From JADZAI01 sp047602465 (lineage in GTDB: Bacteria > Pseudomonadota > Alphaproteobacteria > Micropepsales > Micropepsaceae): a DNA stretch of 64,000 bases. The translations under genes were made by a program, and so were the position numbers. Numbering within the stretch: the stretch's first letter is position 1; each line of letters begins with the position of its first letter. The stretch covers positions 1,798,001 to 1,862,000 of the forward strand of contig JASGHF010000001.1 of assembly GCA_047602465.1 (NCBI GenBank), given 5' to 3'. Positions 1 to 14,135 of the stretch are shown piece after piece. A model generated the notes under the pieces. It worked only from the letters and a program-made list of their open reading frames with translations. It was not told the origin of the DNA and searched no databases.

Positions 1-1044
1 AGAGAGCAGGCAATCGGTGACGTAGGCCTTGGCGTCTTTGCCCTTCGGACCCTTGGTGATGCGCGCGGCATAACGCTGGTTCACCAGGACGCGGGGGAGC
101 GTGTCGGCGTTCAGTTCCACCGCCCAGCCGCCATGGGCCGTTTCGCGCACGAAGACATCCGGCACGATGGCGGGGGCGTCCTCGCCGCTCGCGAAGGCGA
201 GGCCGGGCTTGGGGTTGAGGGCGCGGATTTCCGAGATCATGCCCGCGAGATCTTCCGCATCGACATCGGCGAGGCGCATGAGGCCGACGAGATCGCGGCG
301 GGCGAGCATTTCCAGATTGCCGATCACCACCTGCATGGCGGGATCGAAACGGTCCTTTTCCTTCAGCTGGATCGCCAGGCATTCGGCGAGCGAGCGGGCG
401 CAGACGCCCGAGGGTTCGAAGGTCTGGAGTTTCGCGAGGACGGCTTCGACCTCGGCCTCGGTGACGCCGAGCTTTTCGGCCGCGCCATTGAGGTCGGCCG
501 CGATATAGCCGGCGTCGTCCACCAGATCGATCAGCCAGGCGCCGATCATTTTCTGGACCGGGTCGGCGACAGCCATCTGGAGCTGGTCTTCCAGATGATC
601 GCGGAGCGATTTCTCGCGCGTCAGCAGCGCTTCGAGATCGGCGCCTTCGCCGTCGAAGCCGCCGCCCGAGCCGGCCTTGGACCAGTCGACCGCGCCGCCG
701 GAGAGTTCCGCGTCGCCGCGCGCCGCGCTGTCGGCGCGGGACTCATCCGCGTAGACATTCTCAAAGCCGTTATCGAGCGCCGCGTCGTGATCGACGCCGC
801 GTTCCAGCGCCTGATCGAGACGTTCGGGCGCGGCCTCGGCGGCGACGGGCAATGCCTCGCGCTCGTCGGCGGGGCCTTGCGGACCTTCGCGTTCGAGCAG
901 CGGGTTCCGTTCCAGCTCGTCCTCGACGTAACTCTGCAATTCCATGTTGGAGAGCTGCAGCAGCTTGATCGCCTGCTGCAGCTGCGGCGTCATGACGAGG
1001 GCCTGACCCTGTCTGATCTCCAGTCTTTGACCGAACGCCGCCAT
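1..1044 (-). CDS. rpoN: RNA polymerase sigma-54 factor, 5' part only
   Basis: The reverse complement starts with ATG at 1044 and runs open to the left edge, giving the first 348 residues of a protein usually near 500. The N-terminus is typical sigma-54: MAAFGQRLEIRQGQ, then a glutamine-rich region I (MTPQLQQAIKLLQLSNMELQ) and an ELERNPLLE stretch, followed by an acidic linker and the start of the core-binding domain. Sigma-54 directs RNA polymerase to -24/-12 promoters that need AAA+ activators. The DNA-binding RpoN box would lie beyond the left edge. It follows lptB with 27 bp between, the usual alphaproteobacterial order lptA-lptB-rpoN. Start chosen because region I begins immediately. Confidence 0.96.
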   Translation of the reverse strand, partial: MAAFGQRLEIRQGQALVMTPQLQQAIKLLQLSNMELQSYVEDELERNPLLEREGPQGPADEREALPVAAEAAPERLDQALERGVDHDAALDNGFENVYADESRADSAARGDAELSGGAVDWSKAGSGGGFDGEGADLEALLTREKSLRDHLEDQLQMAVADPVQKMIGAWLIDLVDDAGYIAADLNGAAEKLGVTEAEVEAVLAKLQTFEPSGVCARSLAECLAIQLKEKDRFDPAMQVVIGNLEMLARRDLVGLMRLADVDAEDLAGMISEIRALNPKPGLAFASGEDAPAIVPDVFVRETAHGGWAVELNADTLPRVLVNQRYAARITKGPKGKDAKAYVTDCLLS

Positions 1045-1060
1045 CGCCCCCGCGAAACCC

Positions 1061-1071
1061 CTTTAAGCGCC

Positions 1072-1077
<6 letters not shown>
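1061..1077. promoter_or_regulatory. Perfect hairpin across the lptB stop codon
   Basis: CTTTAAG and CTTAAAG form 7 bp arms around a 3-base loop (cgc), and the lptB stop codon lies inside the right arm. No T-run follows on the minus strand, so it is more likely a processing or attenuation hairpin between lptB and rpoN than a strong terminator. Confidence 0.35.
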
Positions 1078-1872
<795 letters not shown>

Positions 1873-2049
1873 GCGGTCTCCATGGAACGGCCCGCGCGCT
1901 TAAGAATGAATGAACGGACGGGCAAGTGGCGCGGTTCTTGCCTAGCTGGTTAACGGCGGCATGATCGACATTCCGTCGCCGGACGCAAGCGGGCCTACCG
2001 CACCTGCGAAAGAAAGCGGGGCGAGACGGCAGGATTGAGGCGAACAACG

Positions 2050-2178
2050 CCCCCTCCGCCCCTGCGGGGCACCTCCCCCGTAAGCACGGGGAGGACAATT
2101 GCGCCAACCAGAGAAAGACGCCCTTTGTCTTCCCCCGTGCTTACGGGGGAAGTCCCGCCGAAGGTGGGGATGGGGGGC
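2050..2178. repeat. REP-like imperfect palindrome between lptB and lptA
   Basis: The 313 bp gap 1873-2185 holds no gene. It contains a G/C-run inverted repeat: CCTCCCCCGTAAGCACGGGG near 2072 faces CCCCGTGCTTACGGGGGAAG near 2136, flanked by further CCCCC/GGGGG ends. It resembles in style, but not exactly in sequence, the 119 bp elements at 37097 and 50497. Probably a non-autonomous dispersed palindrome that could fold in the mRNA and separate lptA from lptB expression. Confidence 0.6.
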
Positions 2179-2185
2179 GAAGCGC

Positions 2186-2680
2186 CTACTGCCCCTTCAC
2201 CGAGCCAGGCTGAAGGATGCCTTCCACCCGGCCGCCGGTTGAGGTGAGGACGGCGGTGCCGGCCTTGAGATCGACCACCAGATCGGTGCCGCGCAGCGTG
2301 TTGCCGCCCTGGGTCAGCACCACGCCGCCGGAGAGGCGGATCATGCGGGCCTCGGTTTCATAGACCGCCCTGGGGGCGCGGGCGGTCGCATCCTTCGAGG
2401 TGACGATGACGTCGCCCGAGGCGGTGATGCGGGTGAGCTTCGACCCCGGCGCTTCGGCCAGCACGGTGTCGGCGCGCAGGATCATTTCGCCCTGTTCGAT
2501 GCGGGCGACCTTGCAGGTGGAGGTTTCGGCGTTGAAGTCGAACTCCTGGCCGCCGTCGCAATAGATGTGGATCGGCTTGTCGCTGTCGTCGCCGAGATCG
2601 CCGAAAGGGGTTTTCGACTGGGCGAGCGCGAGGCCGGTGGCGAGAATCCCGGCGAAGGCGACAGCAAGGAGGCGGCTCAT
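2186..2680 (-). CDS. lptA: LPS transport periplasmic protein LptA (OstA family)
   Basis: A 164-residue secreted protein. A signal peptide (MSRLLAVAFAGILATGLALAQ) precedes an OstA/LptA beta-jellyroll domain with repeated short beta-strand patterns (GEMILRADTVLAEAPGSK, GDVIVTSKDATARAPRAVYE). LptA bridges the periplasm, passing LPS from LptC to LptD. Its ATG overlaps the lptC stop in an ATGA, implying coupled translation. Two cysteines lie near the mature N-terminus. Length and context fit the family; sequence is diverged, as is usual for LptA. Confidence 0.88.
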   Translation of the reverse strand: MSRLLAVAFAGILATGLALAQSKTPFGDLGDDSDKPIHIYCDGGQEFDFNAETSTCKVARIEQGEMILRADTVLAEAPGSKLTRITASGDVIVTSKDATARAPRAVYETEARMIRLSGGVVLTQGGNTLRGTDLVVDLKAGTAVLTSTGGRVEGILQPGSVKGQ

Positions 2681-3333
2681 GGCGTCTTTCCCGAATCGGA
2701 GGCGGGCTTTCCGGGAGGATTGATCACCGATCGGACCTCGCCGGTAAAGGTGACGCGCTTGATCGACTTCTCGACCCGGAAGCCGTCGGCCTCGATCGTG
2801 CCCATGGGGCCGTTGACGAGCACCTTTGCATCGCCCGTGACGATGCCGGATTTCATGTCGATATCGGCGCGTTCGGTTTCGAACCTGTACTGGCCCGCCA
2901 GATCGATGGTGACGCCGCCCTCGACGCTGCCCTCGCCGGTCTCCGGCACGATGCCGCCGCGCGCCGCCACGATGTGCATGAGGCCGTCTTCCAGTTCGAT
3001 CCGGCCATCGACATCTTTCAGTTCGACGAGACCTTCGCGAGTCTGCGTCGCCTGGGTCGCCTTCACCTCATACGGCTTGCCGTTGTCGCCGATGCCGCGC
3101 AGCAAAGGGGCGGTCATTTCGATCGCCGGCACCTCGCCGCCCGTGAGGCTGACATTCGGGCGCTCGTTGACGACGAGGCTGATGAAGACGGCCGCGACAC
3201 AGGCCGCCGCCAGCAGCGGCAGGGCGATCTTCAGCCGCTTCACGCGCAGGCGATGGCGTTCGGCATCGGCGAAATGCGCCGCCGTGCGGGGCGCGCCGAG
3301 CGATGCGAGCCGGGTGGGCTGGCCTTCGGTCAT
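2677..3333 (-). CDS. lptC: LPS export protein LptC
   Basis: 218 residues. An N-terminal cytoplasmic stretch is followed by one membrane segment (LKIALPLLAAACVAAVFISL, about residues 35-54) and a periplasmic beta-rich domain. LptC is the bitopic partner of LptBFG that hands LPS to LptA. It overlaps kdsD upstream and lptA downstream by ATGA, so kdsD-lptC-lptA look like one translationally coupled unit. The start at 3333 is fixed by that overlap; the frame runs open further upstream only as a shadow of kdsD. Confidence 0.87.
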   Translation of the reverse strand: MTEGQPTRLASLGAPRTAAHFADAERHRLRVKRLKIALPLLAAACVAAVFISLVVNERPNVSLTGGEVPAIEMTAPLLRGIGDNGKPYEVKATQATQTREGLVELKDVDGRIELEDGLMHIVAARGGIVPETGEGSVEGGVTIDLAGQYRFETERADIDMKSGIVTGDAKVLVNGPMGTIEADGFRVEKSIKRVTFTGEVRSVINPPGKPASDSGKTP

Positions 3334-4319
3334 GCGAGGCCGGCCTTCAGGCAATCGTGGATATGAAGAAGGCCGACGGGCTTGCCCGCGCCGTCCACGA
3401 CGAAGAGCGTGGTGATCTGGGCGCGGTTGAGAAGCGCCAGCGCCTCGGAGGCGAGAGCCGTGGCGGCGACGGTTTTGGGACCGCGCGTCATGGCGGCGGT
3501 GACGGGCCTGCCCGACAGGTTCTCGCCGAAGCGGCGGCGCATGTCGCCATCGGTGAGGATGCCGGTGAGGCGGCCGCCGCCATCGGTGATGCCGGTGCAG
3601 CCGAAGCGTTTGGCCGACATGACCTGGACGGCCTCGTCCACCGCCGCACCCTCGCCCACCAGCGGGATCGCTTCGCCGGTGTGCATGAGGTCGGCGACCT
3701 TCATCAGCGCCGCGCCGAGCGAGCCGCCGGGGTGGAAATCCTTGTACTGGTCGCGGTTGAAGCCGCGCCGTTCCATCAGCGCGACGGCGAGCGCATCGCC
3801 CAGCGCCAGCATCATGGTGGTGGAGGTGGTGGGGGCGAGGCCCATGGGGCACGCCTCCTCAGCCGCCGGCAGAACCAGCGCCACGTCGGCGGCCTTGAGC
3901 AGCGTCGAGCCGGGACGCGAGGCGATGCCGATGAGCGGGATGCCGCGACGGCGGGTGTGCAGGATCATGTCGGCGAGTTCGCGCGTCTCGCCGGAATTGG
4001 AGAGCATCAGCACCGCATCGCCCGGGCCGATCATGCCGAGATCGCCGTGGCTGGCCTCGGCCGGGTGGACGAACTGGGCGGGCGTGCCGGTGGAGGCGAA
4101 TGTCGAGGCGATCTTCGCGCCGACATGGCCGGATTTGCCCATGCCGGAGACGATGACCCGGCCTTTCGCGCCGATCAGGGCATCGACCGCGCGGTCGAAG
4201 GCGCCGTCCAGCGCCCCGGCCAGAGCGGTGAGCGCCGCCGCCTCGATGCCCAGCACCCGCCGGGCGACGGCGAGATCGCCGGCGGCCGGGGCGGGAGGGG
4301 TTTCAAGGTCGGCGGACAT
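3330..4319 (-). CDS. kdsD: D-arabinose 5-phosphate isomerase KdsD
   Basis: 329 residues: an N-terminal SIS sugar-phosphate isomerase domain (VIVSGMGKSGHVGAKIASTF, LSNSGETRE) and two C-terminal CBS domains (DLMHTGEAIPLV, MTRGPKTVAATALASEAL). It converts ribulose 5-phosphate to arabinose 5-phosphate, the first step of Kdo synthesis for LPS; kdsA, the next enzyme, is at 43.5 kb in this window. The start MSADLE at 4319 was chosen over an in-frame ATG 21 codons upstream because that extension (rich in Arg/Pro) does not match the family. Overlaps lptC by ATGA. Confidence 0.93.
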   Translation of the reverse strand: MSADLETPPAPAAGDLAVARRVLGIEAAALTALAGALDGAFDRAVDALIGAKGRVIVSGMGKSGHVGAKIASTFASTGTPAQFVHPAEASHGDLGMIGPGDAVLMLSNSGETRELADMILHTRRRGIPLIGIASRPGSTLLKAADVALVLPAAEEACPMGLAPTTSTTMMLALGDALAVALMERRGFNRDQYKDFHPGGSLGAALMKVADLMHTGEAIPLVGEGAAVDEAVQVMSAKRFGCTGITDGGGRLTGILTDGDMRRRFGENLSGRPVTAAMTRGPKTVAATALASEALALLNRAQITTLFVVDGAGKPVGLLHIHDCLKAGLA

Positions 4320-4388
4320 CGGTTCTGGCCTTCCGGGACGGGGTGACCGGGAGATAGTCCTCCCGGCCGCCGCCGTCCACATCGGGCC

Positions 4389-5480
4389 TCAGTTGGACGC
4401 TTCGAAGGTGACGCGGCTGGCCCAGTCGACGCCGCTGCCGGCCGAGCCGGCCATGTTCGACATGGACTGCATCTCGGTCATCGTCAGGGCCGGGTCGACA
4501 TTGACCGCGATCTTGATGACGTCGGGCGACATGACGAAATTGTAGAAGGCCTTCACCAGCGGCAGCATCTTGTCGGCCGGCATCACGCCGCCGCCCATCT
4601 GGGTCGCCGCGGCCTGGAGGTCGGCTTCCGACATTTCGGTCTTGGGCGTGCCGTCAGGATTGGTGCCGAGCATCATCGGGCGCATCTGGGCGAGCTGGGG
4701 TTCCAGCTTGGGCATCAGGCCCTGGTCGTCGAACGAGAGCGCATAGCGGCGGAAGCCGATGGTGGCGAGCGGACCGTTGGGATCGGCCATCTGCTTCTGG
4801 ATCTCGGCCATCGCCTCAGGCGAGCGGTCGAGATAGAGCTTCAGCGCGTTCGCCTTGGCCCAGTCGAGATAGGCGGTGGTCGCGCCGGTCATGCCGATAT
4901 TGACGCCGAGATCGAAGGCGTCGGCGACATCCACCGTGAAATCCTGGACCATGTCGCCCGAGGAGAGGTCGATATCGGTCGCCAGGTTCATCTCGATCTT
5001 GAGCTCGGTATAGCCGAGGCCCTGGATGTAGCCGGCCATCATGGCGAAGCCGGAACCGGCCTGCGCGGCCATGCCGCCGGCCTGCGACATCTTCTGGCCC
5101 GTCGCCATCAGCTCGGCGAGGTTCACCGTGATGCCGGTGAATTCAGCACGGAAGGCGGTGACGTATTTGTCCTGCTCGATCTCGATGCCCGAGACGCGCA
5201 TGTCGCCCAGCGGCACCGTGTCGAAGCCCAGATTATAGGACTTCACATCGGCATAGACGCCGTGCGCGATGAGGTCGGAACCCGATTCCTCGACGCTGGA
5301 CCAGTTGAGGACGCCCGGCGGATAGCCCTGCATCTCCATGATGGTGCGGAGCTTGCCTTCCGGCGTCGACATATCCTGCGCGACGGCGACGGGCGCGGTG
5401 TAGTTGACCGCCACGACAGAGCCGCCCGCGAGGACGAAGCCGAGCGCAAGGGCGGAGGCGGTGCGTTTGAGAAAGCGCAT
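4389..5480 (-). CDS. Secreted protein of unknown function
   Basis: 363 residues beginning MRFLKRTASALALGFVLAGG, a clear signal peptide (an in-frame ATG 18 codons earlier would give a poor leader). The mature part is rich in Met, Gln and Asp, with long alpha/beta amphipathic stretches, and contains no catalytic motif I recognise. It sits between the LPS genes and pqiA/rnd on the same strand. It could be an outer-membrane or periplasmic structural protein. Reading frame and signal peptide are well supported; function is unknown. Confidence 0.75.
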   Translation of the reverse strand: MRFLKRTASALALGFVLAGGSVVAVNYTAPVAVAQDMSTPEGKLRTIMEMQGYPPGVLNWSSVEESGSDLIAHGVYADVKSYNLGFDTVPLGDMRVSGIEIEQDKYVTAFRAEFTGITVNLAELMATGQKMSQAGGMAAQAGSGFAMMAGYIQGLGYTELKIEMNLATDIDLSSGDMVQDFTVDVADAFDLGVNIGMTGATTAYLDWAKANALKLYLDRSPEAMAEIQKQMADPNGPLATIGFRRYALSFDDQGLMPKLEPQLAQMRPMMLGTNPDGTPKTEMSEADLQAAATQMGGGVMPADKMLPLVKAFYNFVMSPDVIKIAVNVDPALTMTEMQSMSNMAGSAGSGVDWASRVTFEASN

Positions 5481-5556
5481 GGACCTGAAAAATCTCCCAA
5501 GAAAGACGGGCATGGCGGCCCGGTTGGCGGTCATTGACCCGGAAAATAAGCCGTTA

Positions 5557-6132
5557 TCAAGGCGACAGCGCCCGGTGGCGGATCGCCAGCAGCACGTCGA
5601 CGACGAAGCTGGCGAGCACGTAGCCGATGAACAGGTAAAAGCCGGATTGCAAAGTCGTGACAGTTTGAATGACCGCAGGACCGGGATTATCGCCCTGGCC
5701 GATGGTGGAGGCCGCCATGACCGAGACGATGATGGAGATGGCGAAGATATCGACCATCGCGAAGCGGCCCATGAACTGAAGCAGCCGGGCGGCGCGCGCG
5801 CCGCGCGACCCGGAGGGCGAGGCGAGCAGCAGCGCCACGCCGAGATTCTTCACGATCGGCAGCGCCACCCCGAAGACGAGGATCAGCACCGCGATGAGGA
5901 TGTAGTTCGTCTCCCACAGGCGCTGGACCATGGTGATGACGCTGCGCGTTTCGTCCAGGATGGTGAAGCTCTGCAACGGTTCCGGCACATAGGACGGCAG
6001 GCGCGCCGTCACCTGCACGGTGAGCAGCGGAAACGTCCAGGCGATGACGAGCAGCGCCACGGCCAGCGTCAGAAGCGCCCAGAGGAGCGCGGTGGGGGCG
6101 CCGCGACGGGCGGCGGCGGCCTCAGTGGGCAA
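5557..6132 (-). CDS. PqiA-family inner-membrane protein
   Basis: About 191 residues with four predicted membrane helices (ALLWALLTLAVALLVIAWTF; ILIAVLILVFGVALPIV; MVDIFAISIIVSVMAA; FYLFIGYVLASFVVDVLLAI). The pattern of helices and the F-A-M-V-D-I-F segment fit the PqiA domain, partner of MCE-type lipid-transport proteins. No adjacent pqiB/MCE gene is seen. The start is uncertain: a TTG at 6132, overlapping the rnd stop, gives a good fit, while an ATG at 6225 would add a Pro/Ser-rich shadow of rnd. Zinc-ribbon cysteines seen in full PqiA are absent. Confidence 0.72.
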   Translation of the reverse strand: MPTEAAAARRGAPTALLWALLTLAVALLVIAWTFPLLTVQVTARLPSYVPEPLQSFTILDETRSVITMVQRLWETNYILIAVLILVFGVALPIVKNLGVALLLASPSGSRGARAARLLQFMGRFAMVDIFAISIIVSVMAASTIGQGDNPGPAVIQTVTTLQSGFYLFIGYVLASFVVDVLLAIRHRALSP

Positions 6133-6736
6133 AGATGTCGTCCTCGCCCCAGCCCAGGAGATCGAGCGCGGCGCGGGTGGGGAGGAATTTGAATGCGGCC
6201 TCGGCCAGATGCGTGCGGCCTTCACGGGCCAGCATCATCTCCAGAATGGCCTTCAGCTTGTGCAAATGCAGCACATCGGAGGCGGCGTAGTCGAGCTGGT
6301 CTTTCGACAGCGTCGCCGCCGCCCAGTCGGACGATTGCGAGGCCTTGGAGATATCCACGCCCAGCAGTTCCTTCACCAGATCCTTCAGGCCGTGACGGTC
6401 GGTATAGGTGCGGGCGAGTTTCGAGGCGATCTTGGTGCACCAGAGCGGCGCGACATCGACCCCAAGATAGGTTTTCAGCATCGCGACATCGAAGCGGGCG
6501 TAGTGGAAAAGTTTCGTGACCGTGGGGTCGGTCAGCATCGCCTTGAGGTTGGGCGCGGCGTAGTCCTCGCGATTGGCGAATTTCACCAGATGCGCGTCGC
6601 CATCGCCGGCCGAGAGCTGGATCAGGCAGAGCCGGTCGCGCTGGGGCTTAAGGCCCAGCGTTTCGGTGTCGATGGCGACGACGGGGCCGAGGTTCAGGCC
6701 GGCCGGCAGATCGCCGTGGTGCAGATGGACGGTCAT
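6122..6736 (-). CDS. rnd: RNase D-like DEDDy 3'-5' exonuclease
   Basis: 204 residues, the short RNase D form lacking HRDC domains. Exonuclease motifs are visible: Exo I DTETLGL, Exo II FHYARFDVAML and Exo III YAASDVLHL with the DEDDy tyrosine. Such enzymes trim the 3' ends of tRNA precursors and other RNAs. Its 3' end overlaps the start of the PqiA-like gene. The short length is common in alphaproteobacteria. Confidence 0.85.
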   Translation of the reverse strand: MTVHLHHGDLPAGLNLGPVVAIDTETLGLKPQRDRLCLIQLSAGDGDAHLVKFANREDYAAPNLKAMLTDPTVTKLFHYARFDVAMLKTYLGVDVAPLWCTKIASKLARTYTDRHGLKDLVKELLGVDISKASQSSDWAAATLSKDQLDYAASDVLHLHKLKAILEMMLAREGRTHLAEAAFKFLPTRAALDLLGWGEDDIFAH

Positions 6737-6869
6737 GGCCGGGAGGTGCCGGGGTTTGGGGAGGGAGTCAATGCATGCCGACGTTGCTGTTCGCGCAACT
6801 TGACGACTCGTTTTTTGCTGCGTCAGCTATGAACGGTGCCGGTACTTGCTCGCTGTGAGAGATCAATCC

Positions 6870-7394
6870 ATGTCCAAGAAAGTTTTTCGACCTATTCTGC
6901 TTTCTATTGTCTTTTTGTCCACTTCTGTCGCTGACGACAAAGAAGAGCAGATCGGGAAATGGCATTATTTGACACTCGAAGACGCAATGACCGACGAACT
7001 TCGGTATGCGACCGCCGTAGTTAACCCGGGCAGAGTGCGAGATGAGTCCTTCGGCTTTATGTGCGTGAAAGGAGGCCGCGACAGTATCTTCGTTATGTAC
7101 ACGTCCGCATCTTTTCTCGGCATTTCTCGGTCAACTGACAGCATTCGCGATACGGCCTACCGAGTGGACGACCGGCCCGCAGTCAGTCAAAAATGGAAAT
7201 ATATTGACGGTTACAAGGCAGGCCTTCCAATCGGCGAGCCATCCAACAACGTTGCGAATGACCTGCGAGACGGAAAACGGCTCAGACTTCGGTTGACGAA
7301 ATTTGACGGGACTACACTCGATGCGGAATTCGACATCGAAGGCGCATCAGACGCTTTGGGGCGCTTAGAACGCGATTGCGCTTCAAAAAAATAA
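6870..7394 (+). CDS. Small secreted protein, VasI/TagO-like, atypical composition
   Basis: 174 residues starting MSKKVFRPILLSIVFLSTSV, a signal peptide. The mature part has a beta-rich pattern (YRVDDRPAVSQKW, LRLRLTKFDGTTLDAEFDIE) and two cysteines, resembling the VasI/TagO and similar small periplasmic proteins; this likeness is weak. The DNA is clearly more AT-rich than its neighbours and uses rare codons for this genome (AAA, TTT, TCT, TTG), suggesting recent acquisition although no mobility gene adjoins it. Start placed at the ATG before the signal peptide rather than an in-frame start 8 codons earlier. Confidence 0.6.
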   Translation: MSKKVFRPILLSIVFLSTSVADDKEEQIGKWHYLTLEDAMTDELRYATAVVNPGRVRDESFGFMCVKGGRDSIFVMYTSASFLGISRSTDSIRDTAYRVDDRPAVSQKWKYIDGYKAGLPIGEPSNNVANDLRDGKRLRLRLTKFDGTTLDAEFDIEGASDALGRLERDCASKK

Positions 7395-7523
7395 GCTCGC
7401 AAAGTTCCTGAAGATACATGTCGGACCAAGTGAGGATTTGTCGGCACTTCCGACGTGCGCCGCCATGCGTAACGCGCTACCTGCCACCCGCGTTGCTATT
7501 CATTAAACTTGGCCACCGCACCC

Positions 7524-8414
7524 ATGCGCCTTCGGGATTTCCTGATCCTCGTCGCGATCTGCCTCGTGTGGGGCTATTCGAACGTGCTGTCGAAGATCGT
7601 GATCGGGCATTGGGGCGTGCCGCCGCTGTTCTTTGCGGCCGCGCGGTTCGCCATCGTGGCGCTGGTGACCCTGCCCTGGCTGCTGCCTATGCCCAAGCCG
7701 CCTTTGCGGATCGCGCTGATCGCGATCCTGATGGGGGCGGGGAATTTCGCGCTGCTGTTCCTGGGGCTGCAGACCGCCAGCCCCTCGGCCGTGGCGATCG
7801 TCGTCCAGCTGGCGGTGCCGTTCACGACGCTGCTGTCCATCGTCATGCTGGGCGAGCGCATCCATTGGCGGCGCGGGCTTGGCATCGCGCTGACGCTGGC
7901 CGGGGTGCTGCTGGTGGTGGCGAAGCCGGAAGGCATGACGCTCAGCGCGGGTCTGTGGTTCATCGTGGCGGCGGCGTTCGCCGGATCGCTGGGCGCGGTG
8001 CTGATGAAGCGGACCGACAGCGTCGCGCCGCTGAGGTTCCAGGCGTGGGTGGGGATCATCTCGTTCGCGCCGCTGGCGCTGGCGACCGCCCTGTTCGAGC
8101 AGGGGCAATGGGACGCCGCCACGAATGCCGGGTGGGGGTTCGTCGGCGCGCTGCTGTTCGCGGCGCTGATCGTCTCGGTCGCCGGGCATTCGGCCTATTA
8201 CTGGCTGATCGGGCGGTATGAGGCGAATTTGCTGTCGCCGCTGACGCTGATGACGCCGCTGGCCACCATCGGCTTCGGCGTGTGGCTGACCGGCGACCAT
8301 ATCGACACGCAGATGATGATCGGCGCGGCGCTGGCGTTTGTCGGCGTGCTGATCGTGGCGCTGAGGACCAGGACGCGCGGGCCGCTGGAAGTCGCCCAGG
8401 GCAACGAGGCCTGA
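7524..8414 (+). CDS. EamA-family (DMT superfamily) transporter
   Basis: 296 residues with about ten membrane helices arranged as two EamA repeats (FLILVAICLVWGYSNVLSKI; LGAVLMKRTDSVAPLRFQAW). Family members export amino acids, nucleosides or other metabolites; substrate not predictable. The ATG at 7524 is preferred; a TTG at 7509 would add five residues. A strong terminator follows immediately, and the duplicated tRNA end marking the mobile island begins just after it, so this gene is the last chromosomal gene on the left. Confidence 0.88.
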   Translation: MRLRDFLILVAICLVWGYSNVLSKIVIGHWGVPPLFFAAARFAIVALVTLPWLLPMPKPPLRIALIAILMGAGNFALLFLGLQTASPSAVAIVVQLAVPFTTLLSIVMLGERIHWRRGLGIALTLAGVLLVVAKPEGMTLSAGLWFIVAAAFAGSLGAVLMKRTDSVAPLRFQAWVGIISFAPLALATALFEQGQWDAATNAGWGFVGALLFAALIVSVAGHSAYYWLIGRYEANLLSPLTLMTPLATIGFGVWLTGDHIDTQMMIGAALAFVGVLIVALRTRTRGPLEVAQGNEA

Positions 8415-8420
8415 GGCAAG

Positions 8421-8448
8421 AAAAAAAACCGGCCCCGAAGGCCGGTTT
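8421..8448 (+). terminator. Rho-independent terminator after the EamA gene
   Basis: An A-run, then AACCGGCC and GGCCGGTT arms with loop ccgaa, ending in TTTT. Works for the plus strand and, given the A-run, potentially both strands. Confidence 0.85.
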
Positions 8449-8452
8449 TCGA

Positions 8453-8471
8453 TGGTGCCAGAAGAGGACTC
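8453..8471. repeat. attL: left copy of the tRNA-Leu 3' end
   Basis: TGGTGCCAGAAGAGGACTC matches the tRNA-Leu 3' end at 22790-22809 except for one missing C. The pair brackets the integrase-bearing island, so these are the left and right attachment-site copies. After this point the sequence no longer resembles a tRNA. Confidence 0.88.
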
Positions 8472-8523
8472 ACTAGCTCTCTTTATCTAACTGATCAGTA
8501 ACGATTTTCTCGTTTTGGTTTTT

Positions 8524-8549
8524 GAAAAAGCCCCCAAAAAGGCCCCCAC
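8524..8549. repeat. Left copy of A-run/C-run direct repeat (candidate arm site)
   Basis: Two tandem AAAAAGCCCCC / AAAAAGGCCCCC units, in the same orientation as a nearly identical pair at 22650-22677. Lying 50-70 bp inside attL, it is well placed as an arm-type binding site for the island integrase or its excision factor. The rest of 8472-8720 holds no recognisable gene. Confidence 0.55.
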
Positions 8550-8720
8550 AACCGCCTGATTTGCACCTTTTGCCGCACGCGGCGCGCGCCAAATCGAGGG
8601 TTTCAGCCTGACACGAGGGCCGGGCCGCTTCGCCGCAGGGACCGTGACGACAAGAACAAGTGCGGTACTGCAGGTGCGCGGCTATCGTCGCCTGAAGTGA
8701 TTTGCCTGGGGGAGGCAGTC

Positions 8721-13308
<4,588 letters not shown>

Positions 13309-13312
<4 letters not shown>

Positions 13313-14034
13313 GCGACACGCAAGCCAGCCTCTTTGACCGGGAGCCGTCCCAATCCCGCATGGTTCGCCGCGACGGCATCACGGATGAAGGGTTGGCGCA
13401 TTTCCAGGCCGCCTATCCCGGAGAGGCGATCAGCAAGAAAGACCTGTTCTATTACGTCTATGGCCTGCTCCATTCAGAGGACTATCGCGAGCGGTTCGCC
13501 GACAACCTCTCAAAGCAACTGCCGCGCATTCCCTGCGTGAAGGCGGCTGCCGATTTCCGGGCCTTCTCCACCGCGGGGCGCGCCCTGGCGGCGCTGCATG
13601 TGAATTACGAGCAGGTGGAACCTTATCCCGTCACCATCAAGGAAGGCGATCTGCGGCTGGCCAACATCGCCGACCCCGTCGCCTATTATCGCGTCGAGAA
13701 GATGAAGTTCGGCGGCAAGCGCCTCAATCTCGACAAGACGACCGTGATCTACAATTCGCACATCACCATTACCGGCATTCCGCCGGAAGCCTATGACTAC
13801 GTCGTCAACGGCAAGCCGGCGCTGGAATGGGTGATCGAACGCCAATGCGTGAAGACCGATCCGGCGAGCGGAATCGTGAACGACGCAAATCGCTACGCCA
13901 TCGAGACTGTCGGCGACCCGGCCTATCCGTTCCTGCTGTTCTGCCGGGTTATCACCGTCGGCCTTGAGACGATGAAGATCGTACGCGGCCTGCCGAAACT
14001 CGACATCCGCGAATCCCATAGCGATCAGAAGTGA
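13309..14034 (+). CDS. C-terminal domain of the type ISP restriction enzyme, as a separate overlapping frame
   Basis: From GTG at 13309 this gives 241 residues with the typical ISP tail: ITDEGLAHFQAAYPGEAISK, DLFYYVYGLLHSEDYRERF, LSKQLPRIPCVK, YRVEKMKFGGK, YDYVVNGKPALEWVIERQ. In relatives this region is fused to the methyltransferase-helicase chain. The frame is also open upstream to the repeat, so gain of one AGAGC unit (or loss of two) would produce a 1772-residue fusion, though through a garbled 60-residue linker. The GTG sits in a GTGA overlap with the preceding frame's stop, as in other gene pairs of this window, so coupled translation is possible when the repeat is one unit shorter. Confidence 0.82.
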
Positions 14035-14045
14035 AAGGCGACGGG

Positions 14046-14135
14046 ATGATAGATGGTTCTCCGAGCCGGACGCGGTCGTCCAACTTCGTAGAATTGATGA
14101 ATGGCGATGCTGGCGTGAGGCAGAGCAGGCCATGA
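14046..14135 (+). CDS. Possible 29-residue leader peptide before the GmrSD-like gene
   Basis: ATG at 14046 opens a short frame (MIDGSPSRTRSSNFVELMNG...) whose TGA overlaps the ATG of the next gene as ATGA. It resembles nothing I know. The overlap suggests it could couple translation to the nuclease gene, but chance is a good alternative. Confidence 0.25.
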   Translation: MIDGSPSRTRSSNFVELMNGDAGVRQSRP

